This document shows positions 16,234-24,858 of a stretch of DNA of 64,000 nucleotides, piece after piece; positions within the stretch are counted from its first letter, which is position 1; each line of letters starts with the position of its first letter. Origin of the DNA: an uncultured Muribaculaceae bacterium (GTDB lineage Bacteria; Bacteroidota; Bacteroidia; Bacteroidales; Muribaculaceae); contig CAJUJB010000007.1 of assembly GCA_910586595.1 (NCBI GenBank), positions 23,810 through 87,809 of the forward strand. Direction: 5' to 3'. The notes beneath the pieces were generated by a model. It searched no databases, was not told where the DNA came from, and saw nothing but the letters and a program-made list of their open reading frames with translations. A program made the translations under genes and the position numbers.

Positions 16234-17528
16234 AAGCCGATATTCTTTTAGGTCTCCAGTGGGGCGACGAGGGCAAAGGCAAGATAGTCGATGTACTCGC
16301 TCCCGATTATGATATTGTAGCCCGTTTCCAGGGCGGCCCGAACGCAGGGCATACTCTTGAATTCGACGGTCACAAGCATGTGCTTCGCTCGATTCCTTCG
16401 GGTGTGTTTGCAAAGGGTGCCATAACCAATGTGATTGGCAACGGTGTGGTTCTCGACCCGGTGCTTTTCCGCAAGGAGGCCGCCGAGCTTGAGGCCGACG
16501 GGGTGGATCTTCACTCGATACTTAAGATTTCGAAGAAAGCCCATCTGATCATGCCTACCCACCGTCTGCTCGATGCTGCCGGAGAGGCCTCCATGGGCAG
16601 TGGAAAAATCGGTACTACCGGTAAAGGTATCGGCCCGACATATTCTGATAAAATATCGCGTCATGGTGTGCGCGTAGGCGACATTCTGGCCGACGACTTC
16701 GACAGCATGTATGCTTCGGCACGCGATGCCCACTTTCGTACGCTTGCCAATATGGGAGCCGAGGTTGACCGCGCTGCATTCGACAAGAATGAAACAGAGT
16801 GGCTCGATGCCCTCGAATACCTACGCTCGTTTGAGCTTTCCGACACAGAACATTATATCAACCGAGCCCTCAACGATGACTTGAGCGTGCTCTGTGAAGG
16901 TGCTCAGGGCACCATGCTCGACATTGACTTCGGTTCATATCCGTTTGTGACATCGAGCAACACTGTGGCCGCCGGCGCATGTACAGGTCTCGGCCTCGCC
17001 CCTGGCAGAATCGGTCGGGTATACGGTATTTTCAAGGCTTACTGCACACGTGTCGGCAGCGGCCCATTCCCGACAGAACTTTTCGATGCCACCGGAGAGG
17101 AAATCCGTTCTATCGGTCATGAATATGGTGCGGTGACAGGCCGTGAGCGCCGCTGCGGCTGGCTTGACCTTGTGGCTCTCCGCTATGCTGTGATGATCAA
17201 TGGCGCCACCAACCTTATCATGATGAAGAGCGATGTGCTCGACACCTTCGAGCATATCAAGGTTTGCACCGCCTACCGTCTTCCCGACGGCACTGTAACC
17301 GATGAGTTCCCCTTCTGCGTAGGCCGCAATGCCGCCGGCGTGGCCGATGTGGAGCCTATATATGACACACTTCCCGGTTGGCTGACCGATATTTCGGCAG
17401 CCCGGAAGGAGAGTGAGCTTCCCCAGACATTCCGCGATTACATCCGCTATATAGAGGAACGCGTAGGTGTGCCCGTGTCGATTATATCGGTTGGCCCCGA
17501 TCGCGAGCAGACCATTATCCGTGAATAA
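16230..17528 (+). CDS. purA: PurA, adenylosuccinate synthetase
   Basis: GTP-dependent ligation of aspartate to IMP, first step of AMP formation. The 432-residue protein opens with LLGLQWGDEGKGKIVD (P-loop with the catalytic Asp), then GGPNAGHTL, GTTGKGIGPTYSDK near residue 130, GAQGTMLDIDFGSYPFVTSS near 230, and TGRERRCGWLD near 305. It begins four bases inside the end of the fur-like gene. The 3' end is followed by a 61-base gap before the DUF1015 gene; no terminator is evident between them. Confidence 0.97.
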   Translation: MKADILLGLQWGDEGKGKIVDVLAPDYDIVARFQGGPNAGHTLEFDGHKHVLRSIPSGVFAKGAITNVIGNGVVLDPVLFRKEAAELEADGVDLHSILKISKKAHLIMPTHRLLDAAGEASMGSGKIGTTGKGIGPTYSDKISRHGVRVGDILADDFDSMYASARDAHFRTLANMGAEVDRAAFDKNETEWLDALEYLRSFELSDTEHYINRALNDDLSVLCEGAQGTMLDIDFGSYPFVTSSNTVAAGACTGLGLAPGRIGRVYGIFKAYCTRVGSGPFPTELFDATGEEIRSIGHEYGAVTGRERRCGWLDLVALRYAVMINGATNLIMMKSDVLDTFEHIKVCTAYRLPDGTVTDEFPFCVGRNAAGVADVEPIYDTLPGWLTDISAARKESELPQTFRDYIRYIEERVGVPVSIISVGPDREQTIIRE

Positions 17529-17589
17529 GTCTGCGTGTCAGTTACAAATCTGCATACTACCTTAAAACACTGAATATTACCAGAAATCT

Positions 17590-18837
17590 ATGGCCAAAGT
17601 AAAACCATTCAAGGGCATTCGCCCGCCTCGCGAGATGGTCACCCAGGTGGCATCGCGCCCTTACGACGTACTCAACAGCGAAGAAGCGCGTGCAGAGGCA
17701 GAGGGCAATCCTCGTTCTCTCTACCATATCATCAAGCCTGAGATTGACTTCGCTCCGGGCACTGACGAGCATTCGCCTGAAGTATACGACAAGGCTGTCG
17801 ATAACTTCAAGGCTTTCCAGAAGAACGGTTGGCTCGTAAAAGACGAGAAAGACCACTACTATATCTACGCTCAGACTATGGACGGGCGTACGCAGTACGG
17901 CATCGTTGTGGCAGCCAATGTCGACGATTACATGGAAGGCCGCATCAAAAAGCACGAGCTCACCCGTCGCGATAAAGAGGAAGACCGCATGAAGCATGTG
18001 CGCATCAACAATGCCAATGTTGAGCCTGTGTTCTTCGCTTTTCCCGACAATCCTGTGCTGGAGGAGATAATCCGCAAGGTCACCGCAGGCGAAGCCGAAT
18101 ATGATTTTACCGCGCCCGATGGTTTCGGCCATCATTTCTGGGTTGTTGATGACGACGAGACTATCGCACGTATCACTGAGGAATTTGCCAAGATTCCCTA
18201 TCTGTATATAGCCGACGGCCATCACCGCTCGGCAGCGGCAGCCCTCGTAGGAAACGAAAAGGCCAAGGCCAATCCAGAACACCGAGGCGACGAGGAATAC
18301 AATTACTTCCTCGCGGTGGCTTTCCCTGCCTCGCATCTGAAGATTATCGACTACAACCGCGTGGTGCGTGATCTTAACGGCCTTTCGCCCGCCGAATTCC
18401 TGGAGCGTATCGAGAAGAACTTCGTCATTGTCGACAAAGGTACGGAAGTTTATACTCCTGATGCCTTGCACAACTTCGCGTTGTATCTTGAAGGCCGTTG
18501 GTATTCACTTACTGCGCGCCCCGGCACATACAACGACAGCGATCCTATCGGTGTGCTCGACGTCACAATATCATCGGATCTCATTCTCCGTGATATAATA
18601 GGTATCACAGACCTGCGCTCCGACAAACGTATTGACTTCGTAGGCGGTATCCGCGGCCTGGAAGAACTCAAGCGCCGTGTCGACTCCGGTGAGATGGCAT
18701 TCGCGCTGGCACTCTATCCTGTGAGCATGAAGCAGCTTATGGATATTGCTGACACAGGCAATATCATGCCTCCGAAGACCACCTGGTTCGAGCCTAAGCT
18801 CCGTTCGGGTCTGGTGATACACTCACTCGAAGATTAA
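17590..18837 (+). CDS. DUF1015 family protein
   Basis: A 415-residue soluble protein of the widespread DUF1015/COG4198 family. It has the family's opening VKPFKGIRPP and RPYDVLN, the strongly conserved LYIADGHHRSAAA near residue 205, and EYNYFLAVAFPASHLKIIDYNRVV. The DGHHR motif resembles the nucleotide- or phosphate-handling motif of ParB/Srx-fold serine kinases, but a reaction has not been fixed here. No signal peptide. Possibly co-transcribed with purA and ending at the strong hairpin at 18865. Confidence 0.9.
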   Translation: MAKVKPFKGIRPPREMVTQVASRPYDVLNSEEARAEAEGNPRSLYHIIKPEIDFAPGTDEHSPEVYDKAVDNFKAFQKNGWLVKDEKDHYYIYAQTMDGRTQYGIVVAANVDDYMEGRIKKHELTRRDKEEDRMKHVRINNANVEPVFFAFPDNPVLEEIIRKVTAGEAEYDFTAPDGFGHHFWVVDDDETIARITEEFAKIPYLYIADGHHRSAAAALVGNEKAKANPEHRGDEEYNYFLAVAFPASHLKIIDYNRVVRDLNGLSPAEFLERIEKNFVIVDKGTEVYTPDALHNFALYLEGRWYSLTARPGTYNDSDPIGVLDVTISSDLILRDIIGITDLRSDKRIDFVGGIRGLEELKRRVDSGEMAFALALYPVSMKQLMDIADTGNIMPPKTTWFEPKLRSGLVIHSLED

Positions 18838-18864
18838 CCGTATCTAAAACCCATTCTTCATATG

Positions 18865-18894
18865 CGGGCGCCCGGCAGTCATGCCGGGCGCCCG
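18865..18894 (+). terminator. Strong hairpin after the DUF1015 gene
   Basis: A perfect 13-bp GC-rich stem (CGGGCGCCCGGCA / TGCCGGGCGCCCG) with a GTCA loop. There is no T-run behind it, so it may end transcription inefficiently or protect the mRNA 3' end. Confidence 0.65.
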
Positions 18895-18912
18895 ATTGCT
18901 GTATAGGCCTCT

Positions 18913-18944
18913 TTTGCTTGCTTGGCAAATTTTCACTAATTTTG
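18913..18944 (+). promoter_or_regulatory. Full consensus promoter for the His-rich peptide - TonB receptor unit
   Basis: TTTG (18913-18916), 20 bases, TAATTTTG (18937-18944): a complete match to the Bacteroidetes -33/-7 consensus. Transcription would start near 18950, which argues for the ATG at 18961 as start of the next gene. Confidence 0.8.
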
Positions 18945-18960
18945 CAGCGTGAAAGAGAAA

Positions 18961-19293
18961 ATGTACAAGGTGCTATGTGGCATAATGCTATGCCTTGTGG
19001 TGAATTTCGTGTTTTCCAATACGGTATTCACACACTCGCATCTGTGCATCGACGGACATACCATCACTCATTCACACCCCTATCATCCCGGAGCCCATCA
19101 TCACCATAGCTGCAAATCACTCGACCAGATTGCCTCATTCAATCTGGGGGCTGCCTCCATGGAGGCCTCGGCTTGCGTCGACCTTATCGCAGCTCATTCC
19201 GAAAGCTCACGCATAGAGGTTGAGCGTACGGTTTCCGCCGGCTGGATGGTGGTGCCTCATGTGGCCTTGCGTGCCCCGCCGGTTGAAATGTGA
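18961..19293 (+). CDS. Short exported His-rich protein, possible metal-binding partner of the TonB receptor
   Basis: About 110 residues. After a hydrophobic signal-like segment (MYKVLCGIMLCLVVNFVFS) comes a histidine cluster with HSHLCIDGHTITHSHPYH and GAHHHHSC: twelve or more histidines within about 40 residues. The rest has no recognised domain. An in-frame GTG at 18949 is rejected because it would sit on the predicted transcription start. It lies directly upstream of a TonB-dependent receptor; a role in binding zinc, iron or copper in the envelope is an inference from composition and position. Function not established. Confidence 0.7.
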   Translation: MYKVLCGIMLCLVVNFVFSNTVFTHSHLCIDGHTITHSHPYHPGAHHHHSCKSLDQIASFNLGAASMEASACVDLIAAHSESSRIEVERTVSAGWMVVPHVALRAPPVEM

Positions 19294-19336
19294 TTTAAAG
19301 ACATTTATACCACATTTCAACCATCAAAAAACCGCA

Positions 19337-21631
19337 ATGCTTAAAAGATTAATCATGGCGGCCATGGCTTCTGTCATGGCCCTTACATCGTTCTGTCGGG
19401 AGGATATATCCGGACAGACTATAGCCGGCAATGTCTCCGACGGAGAGACCGGAGAGGCGCTCACCGGATGTCTTGTTGTTCTTAAAGGGAATGTACCGAA
19501 AGCCACTGTAACAGATGCTGACGGACATTACGTATTCACCGACCTCGAGAATGCTGAGTACTACGTTGAGGTATCATATACCGGGTTTAAAAATGCACGT
19601 GCTCTGGCCGAACCCGGCATGACCGAGGTCAATTTCGTCCTCGAGCCAGACGCGTTCATGCTTGACCAGGTTGTGGTCACCTCCTCAAAAAGTGAGATAC
19701 GCCGGCGTGAGAGCCCTGCGCTGGTGAGCGTTCTTCCCGCAAAGATTTTCGATAGGGTAGGGGCGTGTACACTTGCCGGAGGCCTCGATTTCCAGCCTGG
19801 TGTAAGGGTTGAGAACGATTGTCAGAACTGCGGCTTCACGCAGGTGCGTATCAATGGACTCGATGGCCATTATTCTCAGATATTGGTAAATTCACGTCCG
19901 GTATTCTCGGCCTTATCCGGGGTGTATGGGCTTGAGCAGATTCCGGCGAATATGATCGAACGAGTCGAAGTGATGCGTGGCGGTGGTTCGGCCCTCTTCG
20001 GTTCTTCGGCCGTAGGTGGAACGATCAATATCATAACCAAAGACCCTACCGAAAATTCTGCAAGTGTGTCGCATACCCTCCGCTCGATAGGCGTGTCGGG
20101 CAGCCTTGAAAACACAACCATGCTGAATGCGTCAGTAGTTACCGACAACGATATGGCCGGGCTTACGCTGTATGCCCAGAGCAATGTGCGCGACGGATAC
20201 GATGATGACGCGGACGGCTTTACAGAGGTGCCAGAGCTAAATTCCCAGACCATCGGTGTGCGCGGATTTGTGCGCCCTGCACCAGCCTCGCGCATATCTG
20301 CGGAATATCATACCACACACGACTACCGCCGCGGAGGTGATAAGCTCGACCAACCGGCCCATATGGCTATGGTCGCTGAGCAGGCGGAGCACAATATCCA
20401 TGCGGCCGAGCTTACTTATGATATATGGCCGCGTGAGCATCGCGATCATGTGTCGGTCTTCACGGCCATGCAGTCGACCCGGCGCAAGAGCTATTATGGA
20501 TCGGATATGGATCCCGACGCTTATGGCCGCACGTCGGATCTTGTTGTGACGGCCGGCTCGCAGTGGACACACGAGATCGACCGGTTTCTGTTTATGCCTT
20601 CAGAGTTGGTGGCGGGCATAGAGTATAGCCATAACCGCCTTCATGATGTGACGCTGGGATATGACCACGATATGCTTCAGAAGGTCAATATCTATAGCGC
20701 ATACCTACAGAATGAGTGGCGCAACACCAAATGGGGCATACTCATCGGCGCACGCGTCGACAAGCATTCTCTCATATCAAAACCGGTGGTGTCGCCACGA
20801 ATCAATCTCCGCTTCAATCCTCAGGATAATTTTAATTTCCGTGTATCGTACTCGACTGGCTTCCGGTCGCCACAGACCTACGATGAAGATCTCCACGTGG
20901 CGATTGTCGGAGGAGAGAGGGTTGTGACGGTATTGGCTCCCGGCCTCAAAGAAGAGGATTCGCGCAGTGTAAGCGCGTCGGCCGATATGTATCATCGTTT
21001 CGGAAATGTACAGACCAATCTTCTTATAGAAGGCTTCTTCACTGATCTAAGCGATGTATTCGCACTCCGCGAGTTGCCGGAGGCTGATGAAAACGGGAAT
21101 GCCGTTCTTGAACGGTATAATGGCTCAGGTGCGCGCGTATATGGCGTGAATATAGAGGCGAAGGCTTTCTTCCCTGCTCATATTGATGTGCAGGCCGGAG
21201 TCACCCTCCAGCGCAGCCGCTATAAATCGCCCGAGGTGTGGAGTGATAATCCGGATGTGGCACCGGCAAAAAAGATGTTCCGCACACCTGACGTGTATGG
21301 ATATCTCACCGCCAACTGGGAAATCAGCCGGGCATTCAAGGCATCTCTTAATGGCACATGCACAGGCCCTATGACAGTGCAGCATCTTGCCGGGTCGGGC
21401 ACTCCGGTCGACGAGGCAGTACGTACGCCGGTCTTCTTTGACGCCTCGCTTATGCTGACATACTGTGTTAAAGTCCTCGGAAAGGCCGATCTTGACATCA
21501 CTGCCGGCATATCGAATATCTTCAACTCTTACCAGCGTGACTTTGACCAGGGGCCCATGCGTGACTCCGGGTATATCTATGGCCCGATGCTGCCGAGGAG
21601 TCTTTCGGTAGGCTTCAGACTGGCAATCTGA
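19337..21631 (+). CDS. TonB-dependent outer-membrane receptor with CarboxypepD_reg domain
   Basis: About 764 residues, shorter than SusC proteins. Signal segment (MLKRLIMAAMASVMAL), N-terminal carboxypeptidase-regulatory-like Ig domain (ISGQTIAGNVSDGETGEALTG to about residue 110), plug (DQVVVTSSKS, QVRINGLDGHYSQILVNSRP, IPANMIERVEVMRGGGSALF, AVGGTINIITK), then a 22-strand barrel ending GFRLAI. The plug carries an unusual CQNC at about residues 162-165. No SusD follows, so it is not a polysaccharide SusC pair. The upstream His-rich protein suggests a metal or metal chelate as ligand. The ATG at 19337 is the one that begins the signal peptide. Confidence 0.88.
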   Translation: MLKRLIMAAMASVMALTSFCREDISGQTIAGNVSDGETGEALTGCLVVLKGNVPKATVTDADGHYVFTDLENAEYYVEVSYTGFKNARALAEPGMTEVNFVLEPDAFMLDQVVVTSSKSEIRRRESPALVSVLPAKIFDRVGACTLAGGLDFQPGVRVENDCQNCGFTQVRINGLDGHYSQILVNSRPVFSALSGVYGLEQIPANMIERVEVMRGGGSALFGSSAVGGTINIITKDPTENSASVSHTLRSIGVSGSLENTTMLNASVVTDNDMAGLTLYAQSNVRDGYDDDADGFTEVPELNSQTIGVRGFVRPAPASRISAEYHTTHDYRRGGDKLDQPAHMAMVAEQAEHNIHAAELTYDIWPREHRDHVSVFTAMQSTRRKSYYGSDMDPDAYGRTSDLVVTAGSQWTHEIDRFLFMPSELVAGIEYSHNRLHDVTLGYDHDMLQKVNIYSAYLQNEWRNTKWGILIGARVDKHSLISKPVVSPRINLRFNPQDNFNFRVSYSTGFRSPQTYDEDLHVAIVGGERVVTVLAPGLKEEDSRSVSASADMYHRFGNVQTNLLIEGFFTDLSDVFALRELPEADENGNAVLERYNGSGARVYGVNIEAKAFFPAHIDVQAGVTLQRSRYKSPEVWSDNPDVAPAKKMFRTPDVYGYLTANWEISRAFKASLNGTCTGPMTVQHLAGSGTPVDEAVRTPVFFDASLMLTYCVKVLGKADLDITAGISNIFNSYQRDFDQGPMRDSGYIYGPMLPRSLSVGFRLAI

Positions 21632-21652
21632 AAAAAGGTAAATAAAAAACTT

Positions 21653-21683
21653 TTTGCAGAATGAAAAAAAAGTCGTACCTTTG
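21653..21683 (+). promoter_or_regulatory. Full consensus promoter for the ribosomal protein block
   Basis: TTTG (21653-21656), 19 bases, TACCTTTG (21676-21683). It leaves a leader of about 105 bases before rplM, long enough for structure-based control; GCCGCGCGGC (from about 21718) could form a small stem. Confidence 0.8.
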
Positions 21684-21794
21684 CGGCACCGATTATGTCC
21701 AACACTTTAGATGACAGCCGCGCGGCACGCTTTTGGCCAAGCACGCCTCTACGCGACAGTCGATTTATGTAACAATTAATCAACGAATTAGAAA

Positions 21795-22274
21795 GTGGAT
21801 ACTATTAGCTACCGCACCGATTTTCCCAATGCTCAGGAAGTTCAGCACGAATGGGTTGTGATCGATGCAACCGACCAGGTTCTTGGTCGTCTCTGCGCAA
21901 AAGTTGCAAAACTTCTCCGCGGCAAATACAAACCCTCTTACTCGCCCAACGTTGAATGTGGCGACAACGTTATCATCATCAATGCCGACAAAGTGGTTCT
22001 CACCGGCAAAAAGATGACCGACCGTATCTATCTCAACTACACCGGCTATCCCGGTGGCCAGCGTCAGGCTACACCTGAAGTGCTCATGAAAAAATCTTTC
22101 AACAAGCACCTCAAACCCGGCATGAACCCCCTCTTCATCCGCGTGATGAAAGGTATGCTCCCCAAGAACCGTCTTGGCCGTCGCCTGATTGAGAACATGC
22201 ACGTATACAATGGTCCCAATCATCCCCACGAGGCTCAGAACCCCACTGTAATCGACATTAACAAACTGAAATAA
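21795..22274 (+). CDS. rplM: Ribosomal protein uL13
   Basis: Large-subunit protein. The 159-residue sequence includes HEWVVIDATDQVLGRLCAKVAKLLRGK, the C-G-D-N-V-IIINADK strand, and MKGMLPKNRLGRRL. The start is a GTG (MDTISYRTDFP), which gives the N-terminus usual in Bacteroidales L13. Followed by rpsI after eight bases. Confidence 0.97.
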   Translation: MDTISYRTDFPNAQEVQHEWVVIDATDQVLGRLCAKVAKLLRGKYKPSYSPNVECGDNVIIINADKVVLTGKKMTDRIYLNYTGYPGGQRQATPEVLMKKSFNKHLKPGMNPLFIRVMKGMLPKNRLGRRLIENMHVYNGPNHPHEAQNPTVIDINKLK

Positions 22275-22282
22275 TCGCCACA

Positions 22283-22669
22283 ATGGAAACAGTAAATGCA
22301 GTTGGCCGCCGCAAGGCCGCCGTGGCCCGCGTAATCCTTAAAGAAGGCAACGGCACCATCACCATCAACAAGCGCCCCCTCAACGTATACTTCCCCTCGT
22401 CGATTCTTCAGTACATCGTTAAGCAGCCCCTCAACACACTCGAAGTTGCTGACAAATACGATATCCATGTCAACCTCGACGGTGGCGGCTACAAAGGCCA
22501 GGCAGAGGCTCTTCGTCTCGGTATCGCCCGCGCGCTTGTAAAAATCAACCCCGACGACAAGGCCGTTCTCCGCAAGCACGGCTTCATGACCCGCGACCCC
22601 CGCGCTGTCGAGCGTAAAAAGCCCGGTCAGCCCAAGGCACGCAAACGCTTCCAGTTCTCCAAGCGTTAA
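22283..22669 (+). CDS. rpsI: Ribosomal protein uS9
   Basis: Small-subunit protein of 128 residues with the family's GRRKAAVARVILKEGNG near the start, IRLGIARAL-like LRLGIARALVKINPD, and the basic tail GQPKARKRFQFSKR that reaches the P-site tRNA. Co-transcribed with rplM, as is standard. Confidence 0.98.
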   Translation: METVNAVGRRKAAVARVILKEGNGTITINKRPLNVYFPSSILQYIVKQPLNTLEVADKYDIHVNLDGGGYKGQAEALRLGIARALVKINPDDKAVLRKHGFMTRDPRAVERKKPGQPKARKRFQFSKR

Positions 22670-22684
22670 TCTCCCTTACCATAC

Positions 22685-22775
22685 GGCGGCTTCAGCATCC
22701 TTTCAGGATGTGCCGCCTGACAAGTGTTTAGTATCTAAACCGCGCCGATGGACCTGCGTTCCCTACCCCGCGGTT
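22685..22775 (+). promoter_or_regulatory. Two hairpins in the rpsI-rpsB gap, possible S2 leader
   Basis: First: GGCGGC, then CATCC-loop-GGATG, then GCCGCC (22685-22717). Second: AACCGCG pairing with CGCGGTT (22738-22775). Neither is followed by a T-run. They lie 40-130 bases upstream of rpsB; a regulatory leader or an mRNA-processing site is inferred from position. Confidence 0.45.
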
Positions 22776-22814
22776 GCTTAAAATCAAAAGAACGTAAACC
22801 TAACAACTACAAAA

Positions 22815-23648
22815 ATGGCTAATCCCACATTTGAACAGCTCCTCGAAGCTGGCTGCCACTTCGGCCACCTCAAACGCAAATGGAACCCCGCAATGGCACC
22901 TTACATCTTCATGGAGCGTAATGGTATCCACATAATCGACCTCTATAAGACCGAAGCCAAGCTCGCCGAGGCTGCCAACGTGCTCCGCGGCATGGCCAAG
23001 CAAGGCAAGAAAGTCCTCTTCGTAGCCACCAAGAAGCAGGCTAAGCAGGTAATCGCCGACCTCGCTTCATCGGTAGGCATGCCCTACGTTATCGAGCGCT
23101 GGCCCGGTGGTATGCTCACCAACTTCCCCACCATCCGCAAGGCTGTCCGCAAGATGACCACCATCGACAAGATGAGCAAAGACGGTACATTCGACAACCT
23201 CTCGAAGCGTGAGCGTCTCCAGATCACCCGTCAGCGTGCCAAACTTGAGAAGACCCTCGGCTCTATCGCCGACCTCAACCGTCTTCCCTCGGCCCTCTTC
23301 GTTGTTGACGTCCTCAAAGAGCGTATCGCCGTTGCTGAGGCTAACCGTCTCGGTATCCCCGTATTCGCTATGGTTGACACCAACTCTGATCCTACTACCG
23401 TAGACTACGTAATCCCCGCAAACGATGACGCATCGAAGTCTATCGAGCTCATCGCCGGTACCCTCGTAGCTGCAATGGCAGAAGGTCTCGAAGAGCGTAA
23501 GGCAGAGAAACTCGACAACGAGGCTGCTGAAGCACAGGCTGAAAACGCCGCTCCCCGCCGCGAACGTCGTCGTGTACGCCGCAACGATGCACCCGCAGCA
23601 GAAGCCGCTGAAGCTCCCGCAGCAGAAGAAGCCCCCGCTGCCGAATAA
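22815..23648 (+). CDS. rpsB: Ribosomal protein uS2, with extended acidic/alanine-rich tail
   Basis: 277 residues. The S2 core has MANPTFEQLLEAGCHFGHL, WNPAMAPYIF, VLFVATKKQAKQVI, ERWPGGMLTNFPTI, and the C-terminal PVFAMVDTNSDPTTVDYVIPAN and NDDASKSIELIAG. After about residue 235 a tail rich in Ala, Glu, Arg and Pro (RRERRRVRRND, APAAEAAEAPAAEEAPAAE) extends beyond the core; such tails are common in Bacteroidetes S2. Followed by tsf after 38 bases. Confidence 0.97.
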   Translation: MANPTFEQLLEAGCHFGHLKRKWNPAMAPYIFMERNGIHIIDLYKTEAKLAEAANVLRGMAKQGKKVLFVATKKQAKQVIADLASSVGMPYVIERWPGGMLTNFPTIRKAVRKMTTIDKMSKDGTFDNLSKRERLQITRQRAKLEKTLGSIADLNRLPSALFVVDVLKERIAVAEANRLGIPVFAMVDTNSDPTTVDYVIPANDDASKSIELIAGTLVAAMAEGLEERKAEKLDNEAAEAQAENAAPRRERRRVRRNDAPAAEAAEAPAAEEAPAAE

Positions 23649-23686
23649 TCCATATTAACTAACGCCTAACACCGATATATACGACT

Positions 23687-24679
23687 ATGGCAGTTACAAT
23701 GGCAGAAATCACCAAGCTGCGCAACCTTACAAGCGCCGGCCTGATGGACTGCAAAAAAGCTCTCGCCGAAACTAACGGCGACATCGACGCCGCAGTAGAA
23801 ATCCTTCGCCAGAAAGGCAAGGCCGTAGCTGCAAAACGTGAAGACCGTCAGGCTTCTGAAGGCTGCGTGCTCGCTAAGAACGAAGGCGACTTCGCCGCTA
23901 TCGTAGCCCTCTGCTGCGAGACAGACTTCGTTGCTAAAAACGCAGGTTTCGTAGCTCTCACCCAGCGTCTTCTCGACTTCGCAGTTGCCAACCGCATCAA
24001 GTCGCTCGACGAACTTAAGGCCGCTACAATCGACGGTATGACCGTTGCTGACCTTATCACCGACGAGACCGCCAAAACTGGTGAGAAGATTGAGCTTGGC
24101 CAGTACGAGTGCCTTGAGGCTCCTTCAACCACTTCTTACAACCACCTCGGCAACAAACTTTCTACCATCGCAGGTTTCAACCTCGAAGGCGTAGATTTCC
24201 AGGTCGGTCGTGACGTTGCCATGCAGATCGCTTCGATGAACCCCATCGCAGTTGACCGCGACAGCGTAGCTGAAGAGGTTAAGACCTCAGAGTACAACGT
24301 AGCCGTTGAAAAGACCAAGGAAGAGCAGGTTAAGAAGGCTGTAGACGCAGCTCTCAAGAAAGCCGGCATCAACCCCAACCTCGTAGACAGCGAAGATCAC
24401 ATCTCGTCTAACATCGCTAAGGGATGGCTCACCGAAGACGAAGCTGCCAAGGCCCGCACAATCATGGCCGAGACAGCTGCTGCAAAGGCTGCCAACCTTC
24501 CCGAGCAGATGATCAAGAACATCGCCGAAGGCCGTCTCAACAAGTTCTTCAAGGAATCTTGCCTCATGGAGCAGGAATTCGTTAAAGACGGTGAGCTTAC
24601 CATCGGTCAGTACCTGGAGAAAGCCGCTAAAGGACTCGTTGTAGTTTCTTTCAAGCGCGTAAACCTCAACCAGGACTAA
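23687..24679 (+). CDS. tsf: Elongation factor Ts
   Basis: Guanine-nucleotide exchange factor of EF-Tu. 330 residues. The N-terminal UBA-like motif reads LRNLTSAGLMDCKKALAETNGDIDAAVEILRQKG, followed by the TDFVAKN motif (CETDFVAKNAGF near residue 80) that displaces Mg from EF-Tu. The first ATG (MAVTMAEITKL) is taken; a second is four codons on. Immediately followed by a hairpin and tRNA-Arg. Confidence 0.97.
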   Translation: MAVTMAEITKLRNLTSAGLMDCKKALAETNGDIDAAVEILRQKGKAVAAKREDRQASEGCVLAKNEGDFAAIVALCCETDFVAKNAGFVALTQRLLDFAVANRIKSLDELKAATIDGMTVADLITDETAKTGEKIELGQYECLEAPSTTSYNHLGNKLSTIAGFNLEGVDFQVGRDVAMQIASMNPIAVDRDSVAEEVKTSEYNVAVEKTKEEQVKKAVDAALKKAGINPNLVDSEDHISSNIAKGWLTEDEAAKARTIMAETAAAKAANLPEQMIKNIAEGRLNKFFKESCLMEQEFVKDGELTIGQYLEKAAKGLVVVSFKRVNLNQD

Positions 24680-24690
24680 TATAATACATA

Positions 24691-24714
24691 CTGCTACGGA
24701 GAAATCCGTGGCAG
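24691..24714 (+). terminator. Hairpin between tsf and tRNA-Arg
   Basis: CTGCTACGGA, GAAA loop, TCCGTGGCAG: a 10-bp stem with one T-G wobble and a tetraloop, no T-run behind it. It may serve as terminator for the translation block or as a processing signal ahead of the tRNA. Confidence 0.5.
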
Positions 24715-24721
24715 TCAGTGG

Positions 24722-24798
24722 GGTCCGGTAGCTCAGCTGGATAGAGCATCTGCCTTCTAAGCAGACGGTCCCGCGTTCGAGTCGCGGCCGGATCACCA
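24722..24798 (+). tRNA. tRNA-Arg, anticodon TCT, CCA encoded
   Basis: The 77-base cloverleaf has acceptor GGTCCGG/CCGGATC (one G-T), D-arm GCTCAGCTGGATAGAGC, anticodon stem TCTGC/GCAGA with loop CTTCTAA (anticodon TCT, reading AGA), and T-arm GCG-TTCGAGT-CGC type. It ends with A-CCA. The accessory gene that follows starts 61 bases on, so this tRNA is a plausible integration site; no repeat of the 3' end was seen downstream. Confidence 0.97.
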
Positions 24799-24858
24799 TT
24801 AACAAACCTGCGAAGGCGATGAAGCAATTCATCGCCTTCATTTGTTATATAAAAAAGT

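Noticed and set aside
17557..18471. Long antisense frame (304 codons) opposite DUF1015
   Set aside because: It mirrors a gene with clear family motifs; the frame is a by-product of codon bias and has no recognisable domain.
19337..21631. SusC-type polysaccharide importer
   Set aside because: The protein is about 764 residues, shorter than SusC, and no SusD gene follows; the His-rich neighbour points to another ligand.
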